Shown piece by piece: positions 55,790 to 64,000 of a stretch of 64,000 bases of DNA. Under the pieces are notes generated by a model. The model was not told where the DNA came from. It did not search any database and worked only from the letters and a program-made list of their open reading frames with translations. Made by a program: the position numbers and the translations under genes. Every line of letters begins with the position of its first letter. Position 1 is the stretch's first letter. Source of the stretch: Pectobacterium carotovorum. Lineage in GTDB: Bacteria; Pseudomonadota; Gammaproteobacteria; Enterobacterales; Enterobacteriaceae. The stretch is from positions 2,046,001 to 2,110,000 of the forward strand of contig NZ_JAXAFK010000001.1 of NCBI RefSeq assembly GCF_033898505.1, read 5' to 3'.

Positions 55790-56998
55790 ATGGTTAACCC
55801 GTATCGAGAACTTTTTGCGGCACCCGGCACTAAAGGCTTTGCGCTGGCTGGCCTATTGGCGCGAATGCCGTTGCCCATGACAGGCATCGGCATTATCACC
55901 CTGTTGTCGCAACTGCACGGCAGCTATGCGCTGGCGGGGGCAGTATCAGCCACCTTCGTACTGACCTACGCGCTGCTGTCACCGCAGATCTCCCGTCTGG
56001 TCGATCGCCACGGGCAAAGCCGCGTGCTGCCCATCGCCACCGCCGTCAGCGCAATCGGGATGCTGTTTCTGCTCGCCAGCACCTGGTGGCAAGCGCCTGA
56101 CTGGCTCTTATTCATTGGCGCTTTGCTGGCCGGTTTCATGCCCAGCCTATCGGCGATGGTGCGAGCACGCTGGACGGCGATCTATCGGGGAGACCCCCAT
56201 TTGCAGACGGCTTACTCGCTGGAAACCGTACTTGATGAAGTCACCTTTATCGCCGGGCCGCCGCTGGCTGTCGGGCTGTCCGTCGCGGTGTTTCCTCAGG
56301 CTGGCCTGCTGGCAGTCGCGCTCTTGCTAGTGATTGGCGTGTTTGCGCTGGTGACACAACGCAGCACCGAGCCATCGGTAGAAGCGCAGCACACCAATAC
56401 CGATCGTTCCGGCTCAGTGTTTAAACAGGCAAACATACGCCTGCTGACACTGTTGATGATCGCGATGGGCATCATCGTGGGCACCGTGGATATCGTCAGC
56501 GTCGCCTTCGCCGCACAGCATGGTCAGCCAGCGGCGGCCAGCCTGGTCTTGTCGGCTTATGCCGTGGGTTCCTGTCTGGCCGGGCTGCTGTTCGGCGCTC
56601 TAAAGCTACGAACTGCCCTGCACCGCCTGCTGTTGCTGGGTGGGCTGGCAACGGCAATCACCACGCTGCCTCTGCTGATAGTTAGCAGCATTCCCACGCT
56701 GGCGTTGGCCGTACTGATCGCCGGGCTGTTCTTCGCCCCCACCATGATCGTGGCGATGTCACTAGTCGAACGTCTGGTGCCCGATCACCGTCTGACCGAA
56801 GGCATGACCTGGCTGCTGGCAGGACTGAATATCGGTGTGGCGCTAGGTGCGGCGGTATCGGGTCAGGTTGTCGATGGTGAGGGCGCACAAGCCGGATTCG
56901 CCGTTGCACTGTGCGCTGGCGCATTGGTTCTACTGGTCGCGCTGTGGGGCTATCTACGCCTGCGGGCAAATACCGCCTCTCTTCCCCATACCGCCTGA
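55790..56998 (+). CDS. MFS transporter, first of pair
   Basis: This inner-membrane protein of 402 residues has about 12 hydrophobic helices. It shows the MFS loop signature in degenerate form (ISRLVDRHGQSRVLP) and a second-half equivalent. It has the look of a drug or metabolite proton antiporter. The start at 55790 has GGAGAACGAG before it; an upstream reading to 55703 would run through the third operator. It is followed by a second MFS gene after 38 nt, so the pair forms one operon under the TetR repressor. The substrate is unknown. Confidence 0.85.
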   Translation: MVNPYRELFAAPGTKGFALAGLLARMPLPMTGIGIITLLSQLHGSYALAGAVSATFVLTYALLSPQISRLVDRHGQSRVLPIATAVSAIGMLFLLASTWWQAPDWLLFIGALLAGFMPSLSAMVRARWTAIYRGDPHLQTAYSLETVLDEVTFIAGPPLAVGLSVAVFPQAGLLAVALLLVIGVFALVTQRSTEPSVEAQHTNTDRSGSVFKQANIRLLTLLMIAMGIIVGTVDIVSVAFAAQHGQPAAASLVLSAYAVGSCLAGLLFGALKLRTALHRLLLLGGLATAITTLPLLIVSSIPTLALAVLIAGLFFAPTMIVAMSLVERLVPDHRLTEGMTWLLAGLNIGVALGAAVSGQVVDGEGAQAGFAVALCAGALVLLVALWGYLRLRANTASLPHTA

Positions 56999-57036
56999 CG
57001 ATGGCATCACTTGCTTTCCCAGTTAAGGACTGAACT

Positions 57037-58230
57037 ATGAGTACCTCTCCATCTATCCCGATAGTCACCGCTGCACAGCATCCCTGGCTGGCTGTCGCCG
57101 CCGTCGGCCTGGCGACCTTCTCTGTGGTCACAACAGAAATGCTGCCGGTCGGCCTGTTGAACCCGATTGCCGATATGTTGAATACTTCTACCGGAACCGC
57201 GGGTCTGATGATCTCACTGCCCGCCCTGCTGGCGGCATTGTTCGCCCCACTGGTGGTGATCGCATCCGGCCGCGTGGATAGACGCAGGATCCTATGCGGA
57301 CTGCTAACGCTGCTGGCTATCGCCAACATCGCCTCGGCACTGGCACCGGATATAGGCTGGATGCTGGCTGCGCGTGTACTGGTTGGCTTTTGCATGGGCG
57401 GCATCTGGGCGATTGCCGGCGGTCTGGCTGCCCGACTGGTTCCCGAGCGCGCCATCGGACTGGCGACATCGATTATCTTTGGCGGCGTCGCGGCAGCATC
57501 CGTGCTCGGAGTGCCATTCGGTGCACTGATTGGCGAACTTATCGGTTGGCGCTGGGCTTTCGGCTGCATGGCTGTCTTGAGCGGGCTGGTGCTGATGCTC
57601 CACCTCGCCGTCATTCCTGCACTGCCCGTTACCCATTCAGTCACCGTGCACCAGTTCGCTGAGCAGCTAGCCAACCGTAAGCTGCAAATCGGGCTGATTA
57701 TGACACTGTTACTGGTAGCCGGACACTTCATGGCCTTTACCTTCGTCCGGCCGCTGCTGCTATCAGTATCAGGATTCGATGCACGATGGATTGGCGCACT
57801 GCTGTTCGCCTATGGCATGGCAGGCATCGTTGGCAATTTTCTGGCGGGCCTCATCGCAGCACGGCGCACGGTGCTGGCCTTGGTGGCTATCGCGCTGGGG
57901 CTGCTGTTGACTCCGATTCTGTTCCTGACCATCGGTGGCTCACACATCGGCGGCGGCGTGGCCCTGCTGGCCTGGGGGCTGGCCTACGGCGGCGTGTCTG
58001 TCGGGCTGATGACATGGATGATGAAGGCTGCACCGCGCGCCGTGGAGATCGCCACCGCGCTGTATGTTGGCATTTTCAATGTTGGCATTGCGCTCGGGTC
58101 ATGGATTGGTGGTCAGGTTGTGGATAGCGCTGGGCTACTCACGACGCTTTGGCTGGCGGGTGGATGTGCCGCAACCACCTTGCTGTTATCTCTGAGCATG
58201 GCGCAGGTCGGGAGCCGCACAATAGAGTAA
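57037..58230 (+). CDS. MFS transporter, DHA1-type, second of pair
   Basis: This protein of 397 residues with 12 expected helices has family segments TTEMLPVGLLNPIADML, a loop motif SGRVDRRRILCGLL, and GIWAIAGGLAARLVP with the proline-containing antiporter motif near IGLATSIIFGGVAAASVLGVPFG. It resembles AraJ/YdhP/NepI-type sugar, nucleoside or drug efflux proteins. It is not a paralog of the first transporter in obvious detail. AAGGA precedes the ATG. A strong terminator follows. Confidence 0.87.
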   Translation: MSTSPSIPIVTAAQHPWLAVAAVGLATFSVVTTEMLPVGLLNPIADMLNTSTGTAGLMISLPALLAALFAPLVVIASGRVDRRRILCGLLTLLAIANIASALAPDIGWMLAARVLVGFCMGGIWAIAGGLAARLVPERAIGLATSIIFGGVAAASVLGVPFGALIGELIGWRWAFGCMAVLSGLVLMLHLAVIPALPVTHSVTVHQFAEQLANRKLQIGLIMTLLLVAGHFMAFTFVRPLLLSVSGFDARWIGALLFAYGMAGIVGNFLAGLIAARRTVLALVAIALGLLLTPILFLTIGGSHIGGGVALLAWGLAYGGVSVGLMTWMMKAAPRAVEIATALYVGIFNVGIALGSWIGGQVVDSAGLLTTLWLAGGCAATTLLLSLSMAQVGSRTIE

Positions 58231-58232
58231 TG

Positions 58233-58274
58233 AAAAAACCGCGAGCACCTTCTTCAGGTAGCTCGCGGTTTTTA
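58233..58274. terminator. Terminator between the MFS operon and ycfJ
   Basis: AAAAACCGCGAGC pairs with GCTCGCGGTTTTT. The stem has A on one side and T on the other, so it can serve both convergent transcripts. Confidence 0.9.
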
Positions 58275-58312
58275 GAGATGGTGTCAGCGCAAAAACGTAG
58301 ACGTAGGGTAAA

Positions 58313-58852
58313 TCAACTCTGCTGATTTAGAATCAACTGACCGTTCCTGTCCACTGGAATTTGTGTGCCCGGATCGCGATCCATGCGGATTTTACCCTGC
58401 TGGTCGCCGATTTTATAGGTGACATCATAGCCCAGAACTTTTTGTGATTTGTCGTACACCGTCTGGCAACGCTGTTGCTGTGACGTATACGTATCATTTT
58501 CCTGCATGCCGCTTTGTACACGGTTACCCGCATAGCCACCGGCCAACGCGCCCGCTACCGTCGCGATATCTTTACCACGTCCACCACCAATTTGGTGACC
58601 CAAAACGCCACCGGCCACCGCCCCCAGAACCGAACCGGCGATCTGGTGTTCATCCTGTACCGGACGACGATGCGTCACGCTCACGTTACGGCACTCCTGA
58701 CGAGGCGTTTTGACCGTTTCTTTAATTGGTGTTGCTGTTAGCACCTGTGCAAACTGAGGTTTAGAGGAAAATACATCCATACTCGCCACCGCCGCCACAC
58801 CCAATGCAGCAGCCACACCAATACCTACACCCGCTAACATTGACTTGTTCAC
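58313..58852 (-). CDS. ycfJ: Glycine-zipper outer-membrane-associated protein YcfJ
   Basis: This protein of 179 residues has an N-terminal hydrophobic segment (MLAGVGIGVAAALGVAAVAS), a conserved PRQECRNVSVTHRRPVQDEH stretch and a glycine zipper (GSVLGAVAGGVLGHQIGGGRG), then GYDVTYKIGDQQGKIRMD. It closely resembles E. coli YcfJ, a protein of unclear role linked to biofilm. The start is a GTG at 58852 with GGGAGG 6 nt before it; the E. coli protein also begins MNKSMLAG. In E. coli it also follows ndh. Confidence 0.92.
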   Translation of the reverse strand: MNKSMLAGVGIGVAAALGVAAVASMDVFSSKPQFAQVLTATPIKETVKTPRQECRNVSVTHRRPVQDEHQIAGSVLGAVAGGVLGHQIGGGRGKDIATVAGALAGGYAGNRVQSGMQENDTYTSQQQRCQTVYDKSQKVLGYDVTYKIGDQQGKIRMDRDPGTQIPVDRNGQLILNQQS

Positions 58853-59271
58853 AGGATACCTCCCGAATCTATTCTCACGCATTCCCCATCTGCAATCCCG
58901 CCGTAAGATTTGCTTTACGCCAGCTCGCGTTTAACGCGATGAATCCGATGGTTCCTTCTGAATACCTGCATTCAGAATTTTCGACGTGCGTGCTACGCCA
59001 TCTGTAAACAGTGGAAAGTCTGCACAATGTTTCACACTCTCGCAATAAGACTAATTAACCAAAAGTGTCAGATTCGTAACATAAAAGCGTCATTTGGGAA
59101 TTATCTTAACTGGAATTGGTAATAGGACGATATTTTATACTGCTATATCAGTGGGGCAGTAAATAGTCAGTAGAGGAATAAATAGCGCCTCGGCTCAGAA
59201 ATAAGGCGGCTTGTTGAATGTATGGATTGCTGGAAAAAAGAGACTGGATAAGAGTATAGGCAGTCAATGAC
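58853..59271. other. Intergenic region between ycfJ and ndh
   Basis: About 420 nt hold the ycfJ promoter region and a stretch of low-complexity A/T-rich DNA. Short open frames occur but none has a convincing ribosome site. I see no RNA gene or operator that I can name. Confidence 0.5.
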
Positions 59272-59309
59272 AAAAAAATACGGACATGAAATCGCGTTCA
59301 CGCCCGTAT
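59272..59309 (-). terminator. Terminator after ndh
   Basis: On the minus strand ATACGGGCGTGAA and TTCATGTCCGTAT form a 13-bp stem with two G-T pairs, followed by seven T, 25 nt after the ndh stop. Confidence 0.88.
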
Positions 59310-59333
59310 CAGAAAGGTGTCAGCCGCGGTGGA

Positions 59334-60638
59334 TTAGTGCAGTTTCAGACGCGGGCGAATCACCCGGTTGATCCCACCGACCAGCATCATCAGGCCCGTT
59401 TTCACATAGCCATGCAGGGCAACCTGATGCATGCGATACAAGGAGATGTAAACGAAACGTGCAATCCGCCCTTCTACCATCACGGAGCCCCGCATCAGGT
59501 TCCCCATCAGGCTGCCAACCGTACTGAATTTAGACAGCGAAACCAGCGAACCGTGATCTTTATAGACGTAAGGTTTCAGCGTCTGTCCGTTCAGCAACGC
59601 GATGATATTGCTGTGGCAGCGTGATGCCATCTGGTGAGCCGCTTGCGCACGTGGTGGTACGAAGCCGCCGCCTTCCTGCGGACAGGAGGCACAGTCGCCG
59701 ATGGCGAAAATGTTGGGATCGCGCGTCGTCTGTAACGTCGGTTCAACCACCAGTTGGTTAATCCGGTTCGTTTCCAGACCGGCAATCTCTTTCATCGCAT
59801 CTGGTGCTTTGATGCCCGCGGCCCAAACCATCAGGTCGGCTTCGATAAATTCGCCGTCCTTCGTATTCAGACCGCCGCTTTCGGCGCTGGTCACCATGGT
59901 TTTCGTCAACACACGAACGCCAATATTGTTCAGTTCCTGATGTGCAGCCGCGGAAATACGCGGTGGCAGCGCAGGTAAAATACGTTCACCCGCTTCCACA
60001 AGCGTGACATTCAGCGTTTGGTTATCCAACCCGTCAAAACCGTAGCTGTGCAGTTGTTTCACCGCATTGTGCAGTTCCGCAGACAGTTCAACACCCGTCG
60101 CACCGCCGCCCACAATCGCGATATTCACCCGCTCTTTCTCGTCCTGATTCGCTGTGAATTTCAGGAACAAATTCAGCATTTCGTTATGGAAACGGCGGGC
60201 TTGTTTCGGGTTATCCAGGAAAATACAGTGATCTTTCACGCCCGGCGTACCGAAGTCATTTGAGGTACTGCCTAACGCCACCACCAGAATGTCATACGGG
60301 ATACGACGCGCCGCAACCAGCACCTCGCCTTGCTCATCACACACTTCAGCCAGTTGAATCTGCTGCTGCTCACGATCGATATCCGTCAGCATGCCCAGTT
60401 GGAACTGGAAATAGTGATTACGGGCATGTGCCAGATAGCTCAGCGCATCCATATCGTCGTCCAGCGAGCCCGTCGCCACTTCATGCAGCAGCGGTTTCCA
60501 CAGGTGGCTGTGGTTGCGATCCACCAGCGTGATCTCCGCTTTTTTCTTGCGTCCTAACTTGTGGCCCAAACTCGTGGCGAGTTCAAGTCCGCCAGCTCCC
60601 CCGCCGACAATGACAATTTTTTTGGTTGGTGATGTCAA
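59334..60638 (-). CDS. ndh: NADH dehydrogenase II
   Basis: This membrane-bound flavoenzyme of 434 residues, equal to E. coli Ndh, oxidises NADH and reduces ubiquinone without pumping protons. FAD-binding motif [19 protein letters not shown] is at residues 7-25, and the NADH-binding motif [19 protein letters not shown] is at about 170-190. The start is a TTG at 60638 with GGGGG upstream; no ATG fits. A perfect FNR site lies 136 nt upstream, which agrees with anaerobic repression of ndh in E. coli. Confidence 0.97.
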   Translation of the reverse strand: MTSPTKKIVIVGGGAGGLELATSLGHKLGRKKKAEITLVDRNHSHLWKPLLHEVATGSLDDDMDALSYLAHARNHYFQFQLGMLTDIDREQQQIQLAEVCDEQGEVLVAARRIPYDILVVALGSTSNDFGTPGVKDHCIFLDNPKQARRFHNEMLNLFLKFTANQDEKERVNIAIVGGGATGVELSAELHNAVKQLHSYGFDGLDNQTLNVTLVEAGERILPALPPRISAAAHQELNNIGVRVLTKTMVTSAESGGLNTKDGEFIEADLMVWAAGIKAPDAMKEIAGLETNRINQLVVEPTLQTTRDPNIFAIGDCASCPQEGGGFVPPRAQAAHQMASRCHSNIIALLNGQTLKPYVYKDHGSLVSLSKFSTVGSLMGNLMRGSVMVEGRIARFVYISLYRMHQVALHGYVKTGLMMLVGGINRVIRPRLKLH

Positions 60639-60773
60639 AATGACCCCCTAAAATGTGAACCAATGGTTAATAAAGAGTAAAAAATAATATCCTTATATAA
60701 CATAGGGTTCGCGTAAGTTAAGCCTGATATCTGCAGCAAGAATAGCACGCTAGGTTATTTGGTCATACCAAAA

Positions 60774-60787
60774 TTGATATATATCAA
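60774..60787. promoter_or_regulatory. Perfect FNR site before ndh
   Basis: TTGATATATATCAA matches the FNR consensus TTGAT-N4-ATCAA exactly. It lies 136 nt from the ndh start codon, in the upstream region of that gene. Confidence 0.85.
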
Positions 60788-61005
60788 TTTATTTTGTCAC
60801 CCAGGTTTTTACCAGGAAAATTCCATCTTTATTTCAGTGAATTAGCGGAGGTCTGTGTGAAGAGAAAATGCTGAATCGTGCGCAAATGCATCGCTATCCG
60901 CACTAAGGAAAGTAAATAAATCGCGTTATTCCTCCTGATCGCCCCCAAACGAAGGCATCAGAAGGAACGACTCGCGGCGATTAACACATCATCACGCAGA
61001 CAGGC

Positions 61006-61548
61006 TTAACCCAGCGTTTTGAAGGCTTTGATCCGCTGTAAATGGGGGGAGATGCTTTTGAATTTATGCGTCTGAATATCGTCCCAGACGATCTCGTAAT
61101 ACGCTCCCAACATCTGCGCGCTGCGCTGGCTGTCGAGCATTTCATCATGACGGGAGAGCATCACCATGCAGCGATCGCGGTTCTTTTCACGAAAATTCGC
61201 CACGCACTTGGTAGCGATATCCACATACTCTTCCGGGCGATCGATTTTCCCGCCCATGTTTTCCTGTGGGAACAGGTTAGGATTGACGATGACTTGTCGT
61301 ATGTCACACAGGAAACCGACCCGTTCTGCCCAGAAACCGCCCAACCCCACGCCGCAGATCAGCGGACGATCGTCATCAGACTGTTGAATCGTCTTATCCA
61401 CCAGCTTTAACAGATGTTGCATATCATGACGCGGATGCAGCGTGCTGTAGCTAATCAGCCTTACATCTTCATCAATAAACTGAAGTTGCAGGACCTTTTC
61501 ATGGTTACCGGGGCTAGTCGAGTCAAAACCGTGCAAATAGATAATCAT
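61006..61548 (-). CDS. ycfP: UPF0227 family protein YcfP
   Basis: This alpha/beta-hydrolase-like protein of 180 residues begins [16 protein letters not shown]. It has a nucleophile-elbow-like [13 protein letters not shown] in which the usual serine is replaced by Leu, so it may be inactive as an esterase. The E. coli ortholog has the same length and is of unknown function. TGAGGATGAAAG precedes the ATG. It lies between ndh and nagZ as in E. coli; a dispersed repeat separates it from nagZ. Confidence 0.93.
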   Translation of the reverse strand: MIIYLHGFDSTSPGNHEKVLQLQFIDEDVRLISYSTLHPRHDMQHLLKLVDKTIQQSDDDRPLICGVGLGGFWAERVGFLCDIRQVIVNPNLFPQENMGGKIDRPEEYVDIATKCVANFREKNRDRCMVMLSRHDEMLDSQRSAQMLGAYYEIVWDDIQTHKFKSISPHLQRIKAFKTLG

Positions 61549-61602
61549 CTTTCATCCTCACCACAGACTGGGTTGCCTATTTCTCGCCATTTTTATACCC
61601 GT

Positions 61603-61722
61603 CATACTTCAAGCTGCTTGTGCGTTGGCTTCCCTTACTCACCCCAGTCACTTACTGGTGTAAGCTCCTGGGGATTCGCGCAGTTGCCGCCTTCACGCAA
61701 CTCGAATTATTTAGTGTATATG
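61603..61722 (+). repeat. Dispersed structured repeat, copy B
   Basis: This element of about 120 bp begins CGTCATACTTCAAGCTGCTT, contains a central stem (CCCCAGTCACTTAC with GTAAGCTCCTGGGG) and ends CAACTCGAATTATTTAGTGT. It aligns with copy A at 37419-37548 on the opposite strand. The nagZ stop lies just inside its right end. Confidence 0.85.
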
Positions 61723-62730
61723 CGCCTGCCAGCGCTCGCTGAGCAATGTGAGCGCCTGATTAGCCTGCTTCCAACGTGGCGAATCCAGCAGTTCCCGACG
61801 AGAAAACGAACCCTGATGATATAAGCGCGTCAGTTGCTCCGCTTTGACCGGGGACAGGTTATCCAGCACGCTGATGGCTCCTTCACGATGATTGCAGACC
61901 AAAATCATGTCACATCCCGCCTGCAACGCCGCCTGCGCCCGTTCGGGGTAACTGCCCATCACCGCGGCACCTTCCATCGAAAGATCGTCAGAGAAAATAA
62001 TGCCATCAAAGCCCAGCTCTTCACGCAGAATCGTTTTAAGCCAATAAGATGAGCCGCTAGCGGGGTGCGGATCGGCCTCCGTATAAATCACATGAGCAGG
62101 CATGATCGCATCCAGTTGCTGACGCTGGATCAGCGCTTTAAAAATTGACATGTCGTGGGCACGGATCTCCTCAATCGGACGCGGATCGCGCGGCGTTTCT
62201 TTATGTGAATCGGCGCTGACCGCACCGTGGCCGGGGAAGTGCTTACCCGTGACCTTCATACCCGCACTGTGCATGCCGCGAATAAAGCTCTGCGCTACCG
62301 CCAACGCCGTCTCTAGATTGGCATGAAACGAACGCTCGCCGATTGCCGCACTCTGGTGGCCGATATCCAGCACCGGCGCAAAGCTAATGTCGATATCCAT
62401 CGCGATCATTTCTGCCGCCATCAACCAGCCGCCCTCTTCCGCCAGACGCAAGGCTTCTGGTTCGCTATTTAATGCTGCGAAGGCCTGCGCGGCAGGCAGG
62501 CGGGTAAATCCGTCGCGAAAACGCTGAACGCGCCCGCCTTCCTGATCCACAGACACCACAAGACGTTCGCGCGACGCCACGCGGATTTGACGCACCAGTT
62601 CACGTAACTGCGCCGCATCATGAAAATTACGGGTAAACAGAATAACGCCGCCAACCAGCGGGTGTTCCAACACTTCACGATCTTCCGCATCCAGCTCATA
62701 GCTGGCGACATCTAACATTACCGGGCCCAC
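61711..62730 (-). CDS. nagZ: Beta-N-acetylhexosaminidase NagZ, GH3
   Basis: This cytoplasmic glycosidase of 339 residues releases GlcNAc from muropeptides during wall recycling. GH3 features: the nucleophile Asp in [11 protein letters not shown], the substrate-binding [18 protein letters not shown] loop with the Asp-His acid/base pair, and [15 protein letters not shown]. The start is GTG at 62730 with GAGG 5 nt before, and the N-terminus GPVMLDV matches E. coli. NagK at 43507 uses its product. It follows thiK by 63 nt. Confidence 0.95.
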   Translation of the reverse strand: MGPVMLDVASYELDAEDREVLEHPLVGGVILFTRNFHDAAQLRELVRQIRVASRERLVVSVDQEGGRVQRFRDGFTRLPAAQAFAALNSEPEALRLAEEGGWLMAAEMIAMDIDISFAPVLDIGHQSAAIGERSFHANLETALAVAQSFIRGMHSAGMKVTGKHFPGHGAVSADSHKETPRDPRPIEEIRAHDMSIFKALIQRQQLDAIMPAHVIYTEADPHPASGSSYWLKTILREELGFDGIIFSDDLSMEGAAVMGSYPERAQAALQAGCDMILVCNHREGAISVLDNLSPVKAEQLTRLYHQGSFSRRELLDSPRWKQANQALTLLSERWQAHIH

Positions 62731-62793
62731 AAAAACCTCATTCTTTAGAGTGTACTGCTTAGTAAAATAACCACGACGACCAAAACCACACCG

Positions 62794-63687
62794 TCAGCCT
62801 GTCTGTAGCCGATAGCCTGATTGTAGCCGATGATAGAGTGCGGGAATGTCCGCTAAAAATTCAGGGTTCTTCGTTTGCTGCCAGCGAATCTCGAACCACA
62901 TCAATACCAGATAATCGACCCAGGGGAACCACTGCACCATCTGTTGCTGAAGGCGGCTCACGGAAAGCCCTCGCCGATGCCGCTGGTAGCTCTGCAGAAA
63001 ATGCGTTTGCGCCAGGCTTTCCATTTGGCTGGCCCGCACAATGAATGCCAGTTCAAAGGCAATATCGCCATCTGAGGCATATTCCCAGTCAATCAGCATC
63101 GTTCCTTGTGGCGTGATCAGCAGGTTTTCAGCATGCACATCCAGATGGAGAGGTGCCAGCGCTAAAGGCGTGGGCAATGCGGCACGCTGAAAATAATGGT
63201 GGGCGCGCAGCAGCGCGGGCGAACGACGGTGCGGATCCATCAGTTGCCAGTGTTGAGCGAATAGCATTTTGAGATCGAGGGGGTGGCCGCTACGCGGCAG
63301 GCGATGAAGCTGAGACAATACACGCGCTACTTCACCATTAGCCAGCATCATCAGGAACTCATCAGACGTGGCAATGCGTCCCGGCACCCATTCGACAATG
63401 AGCCAGCCGTCACGCCACAGCAGCGGCCGTGGCGCAAGCCCTATCGTAGACATTTGCCGCAGCAGAGCGAACTCTCGCTGGCGATCGACGCCCATCTTCC
63501 GCTCGGTTGGCGACTGTCGGCGCGCAAGCCATTCGATGCCCGGCCCGCGGATACGCCAGCTTTTACTACTCAACCCGCCAACCAGCTCAAAGCGAATATC
63601 CGCTATCTCCACGGCGGGGAAATGCTTCTGGATCACCGCCGTCAGCTGTTGCTGGATACCTGCCTGCTTAATGCTGAACGGCGCCAT
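62794..63687 (-). CDS. thiK: Thiamine kinase
   Basis: This APH-type kinase of about 297 residues phosphorylates thiamine. Catalytic motifs: LHLDVHAENLLIT (Asp and Asn) and LIDWEYASDGDIAFELA (metal-binding Asp), both as in E. coli ThiK (YcfN). Its start (ATG at 63687) overlaps the end of lpoB by 20 nt; a longer form from 63702 is possible. The gene order lpoB-thiK-nagZ-ycfP-ndh matches E. coli. The N-terminal half diverges from the E. coli protein. Confidence 0.9.
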   Translation of the reverse strand: MAPFSIKQAGIQQQLTAVIQKHFPAVEIADIRFELVGGLSSKSWRIRGPGIEWLARRQSPTERKMGVDRQREFALLRQMSTIGLAPRPLLWRDGWLIVEWVPGRIATSDEFLMMLANGEVARVLSQLHRLPRSGHPLDLKMLFAQHWQLMDPHRRSPALLRAHHYFQRAALPTPLALAPLHLDVHAENLLITPQGTMLIDWEYASDGDIAFELAFIVRASQMESLAQTHFLQSYQRHRRGLSVSRLQQQMVQWFPWVDYLVLMWFEIRWQQTKNPEFLADIPALYHRLQSGYRLQTG

Positions 63688-64000
63688 TACCGGACCACAC
63701 AATTTCGCCGGTCTGCACCAGCATCAGTTGCATGTCGATCTGCGGCGATTTCACATCACCGCTGACGTCGCTGTACAGCACATACTGCGCGCTGACATAA
63801 CGCGCCAGACCAATCGCCTTGCTGCGCGATCCTAGGCTGTCGTCAACCGACAGACCCAGCGTTTGTTTCGCGGCGGCCAACTGCTCACGCGGTACCAGCG
63901 TAAACGCCTTGCCTGAAGATAACGCGCTGTACAGCGCGCCTGTCGCTTTCGCGATCGGCAGGGAGCCGTTGGTGTTGTTTTTCACACTATCCACCAGCAG
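63668..64000 (-). CDS. lpoB: PBP1b activator LpoB, C-terminal part (runs off right edge)
   Basis: The last 110 residues are in the window, including LARYVSAQYVLYSDVSGDV and the C-terminus QTGEIVWSGNGAVQH. The gene begins beyond 64000. LpoB is an outer-membrane lipoprotein that reaches through the wall to activate the synthase PBP1b. Its place directly before thiK, with a 20-nt overlap, fits E. coli. Signal and N-terminal linker cannot be seen. Confidence 0.88.
   Translation of the reverse strand: MLVDSVKNNTNGSLPIAKATGALYSALSSGKAFTLVPREQLAAAKQTLGLSVDDSLGSRSKAIGLARYVSAQYVLYSDVSGDVKSPQIDMQLMLVQTGEIVWSGNGAVQH

Noticed and set aside
56682..57731. Open frame of 349 codons antisense to both MFS genes
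   Set aside because: The translation is low-complexity (Ser, Pro, Ala rich), as expected opposite hydrophobic helices, and spans two genes.
58804..59007. Small open frame upstream of ycfJ on the plus strand
   Set aside because: It overlaps the ycfJ start, has no ribosome site and its translation has no recognisable features.

Overview
The window is ordinary chromosomal DNA from a gamma-proteobacterium of the order Enterobacterales, most probably a soft-rot Pectobacterium (inference: Escherichia-like gene order and protein sequences, plus a beta-glucoside operon with its own porin and esterase, a hemin uptake operon and short dispersed palindromic repeats of a kind I associate with Pectobacterium). 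There are no rRNA or tRNA genes, no insertion sequence, no phage and no CRISPR array that I can recognise. About 54 protein genes are present. Two run off the ends: an esterase on the left and lpoB on the right.

Layout. 1-6992: a minus-strand beta-glucoside operon (bglG antiterminator, bglF PTS permease, bglB phospho-beta-glucosidase, bglH porin, esterase) with two RNA antiterminator sites. 7157-9516: pykF and lpp, with a possible divergent mini-gene. 9696-16827: ldtE and sufABCDSE (iron-sulfur assembly under stress), minus strand. 17255-24186: a Fur-box orphan gene, menI, ydiJ, ydiK, the small RNA RprA, and apbE. 24618-29426: ppsA and its regulator ppsR, divergently transcribed, then aroH. 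29645-33303: the Fur-type hmuSTUV hemin operon. 33323-40130: selO, a degenerate EAL gene (ydiV/rflP-like), lplA, nlpC, btuD, btuE and btuC, minus strand. 40266-42642: an accessory patch with a methyltransferase-cupin pair, a divergent Crp/Fnr-family regulator and a Fur-box Cys-rich small protein. 42665-51247: cobB, nagK, lolEDC and, divergently, mfd. 51381-58230: an accessory block (alkaline phosphatase with a Zur-like box, a secreted unknown, yegD, tetR and two MFS transporters). 58313-64000: ycfJ, ndh, ycfP, nagZ, thiK and lpoB.

How parts work together. pykF and ppsA catalyse opposing steps at the PEP/pyruvate node, and each has a sequence matching the Cra consensus. Several loci carry metal or stress signals: perfect or near-perfect Fur boxes at 17217, 29585 and 42338, a Zur-like box at 51270, an FNR site before ndh and an RcsAB box before rprA. 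Enveloping functions recur: Lpp and LdtE link the outer membrane to peptidoglycan, LolCDE exports lipoproteins, and NagZ, NagK and LpoB serve wall recycling and synthesis.

Less routine points are the elongated second antiterminator site in the bgl operon, two tandem arrays that share a core motif, a dispersed structured repeat with covarying stem bases, the Zur-like box before the phosphatase, two Fur-box genes of unknown function, and a three-operator TetR/MFS control region. None of these amounts to a clearly new multi-gene system. The uncharacterised regulator-cupin-methyltransferase trio is the closest candidate.
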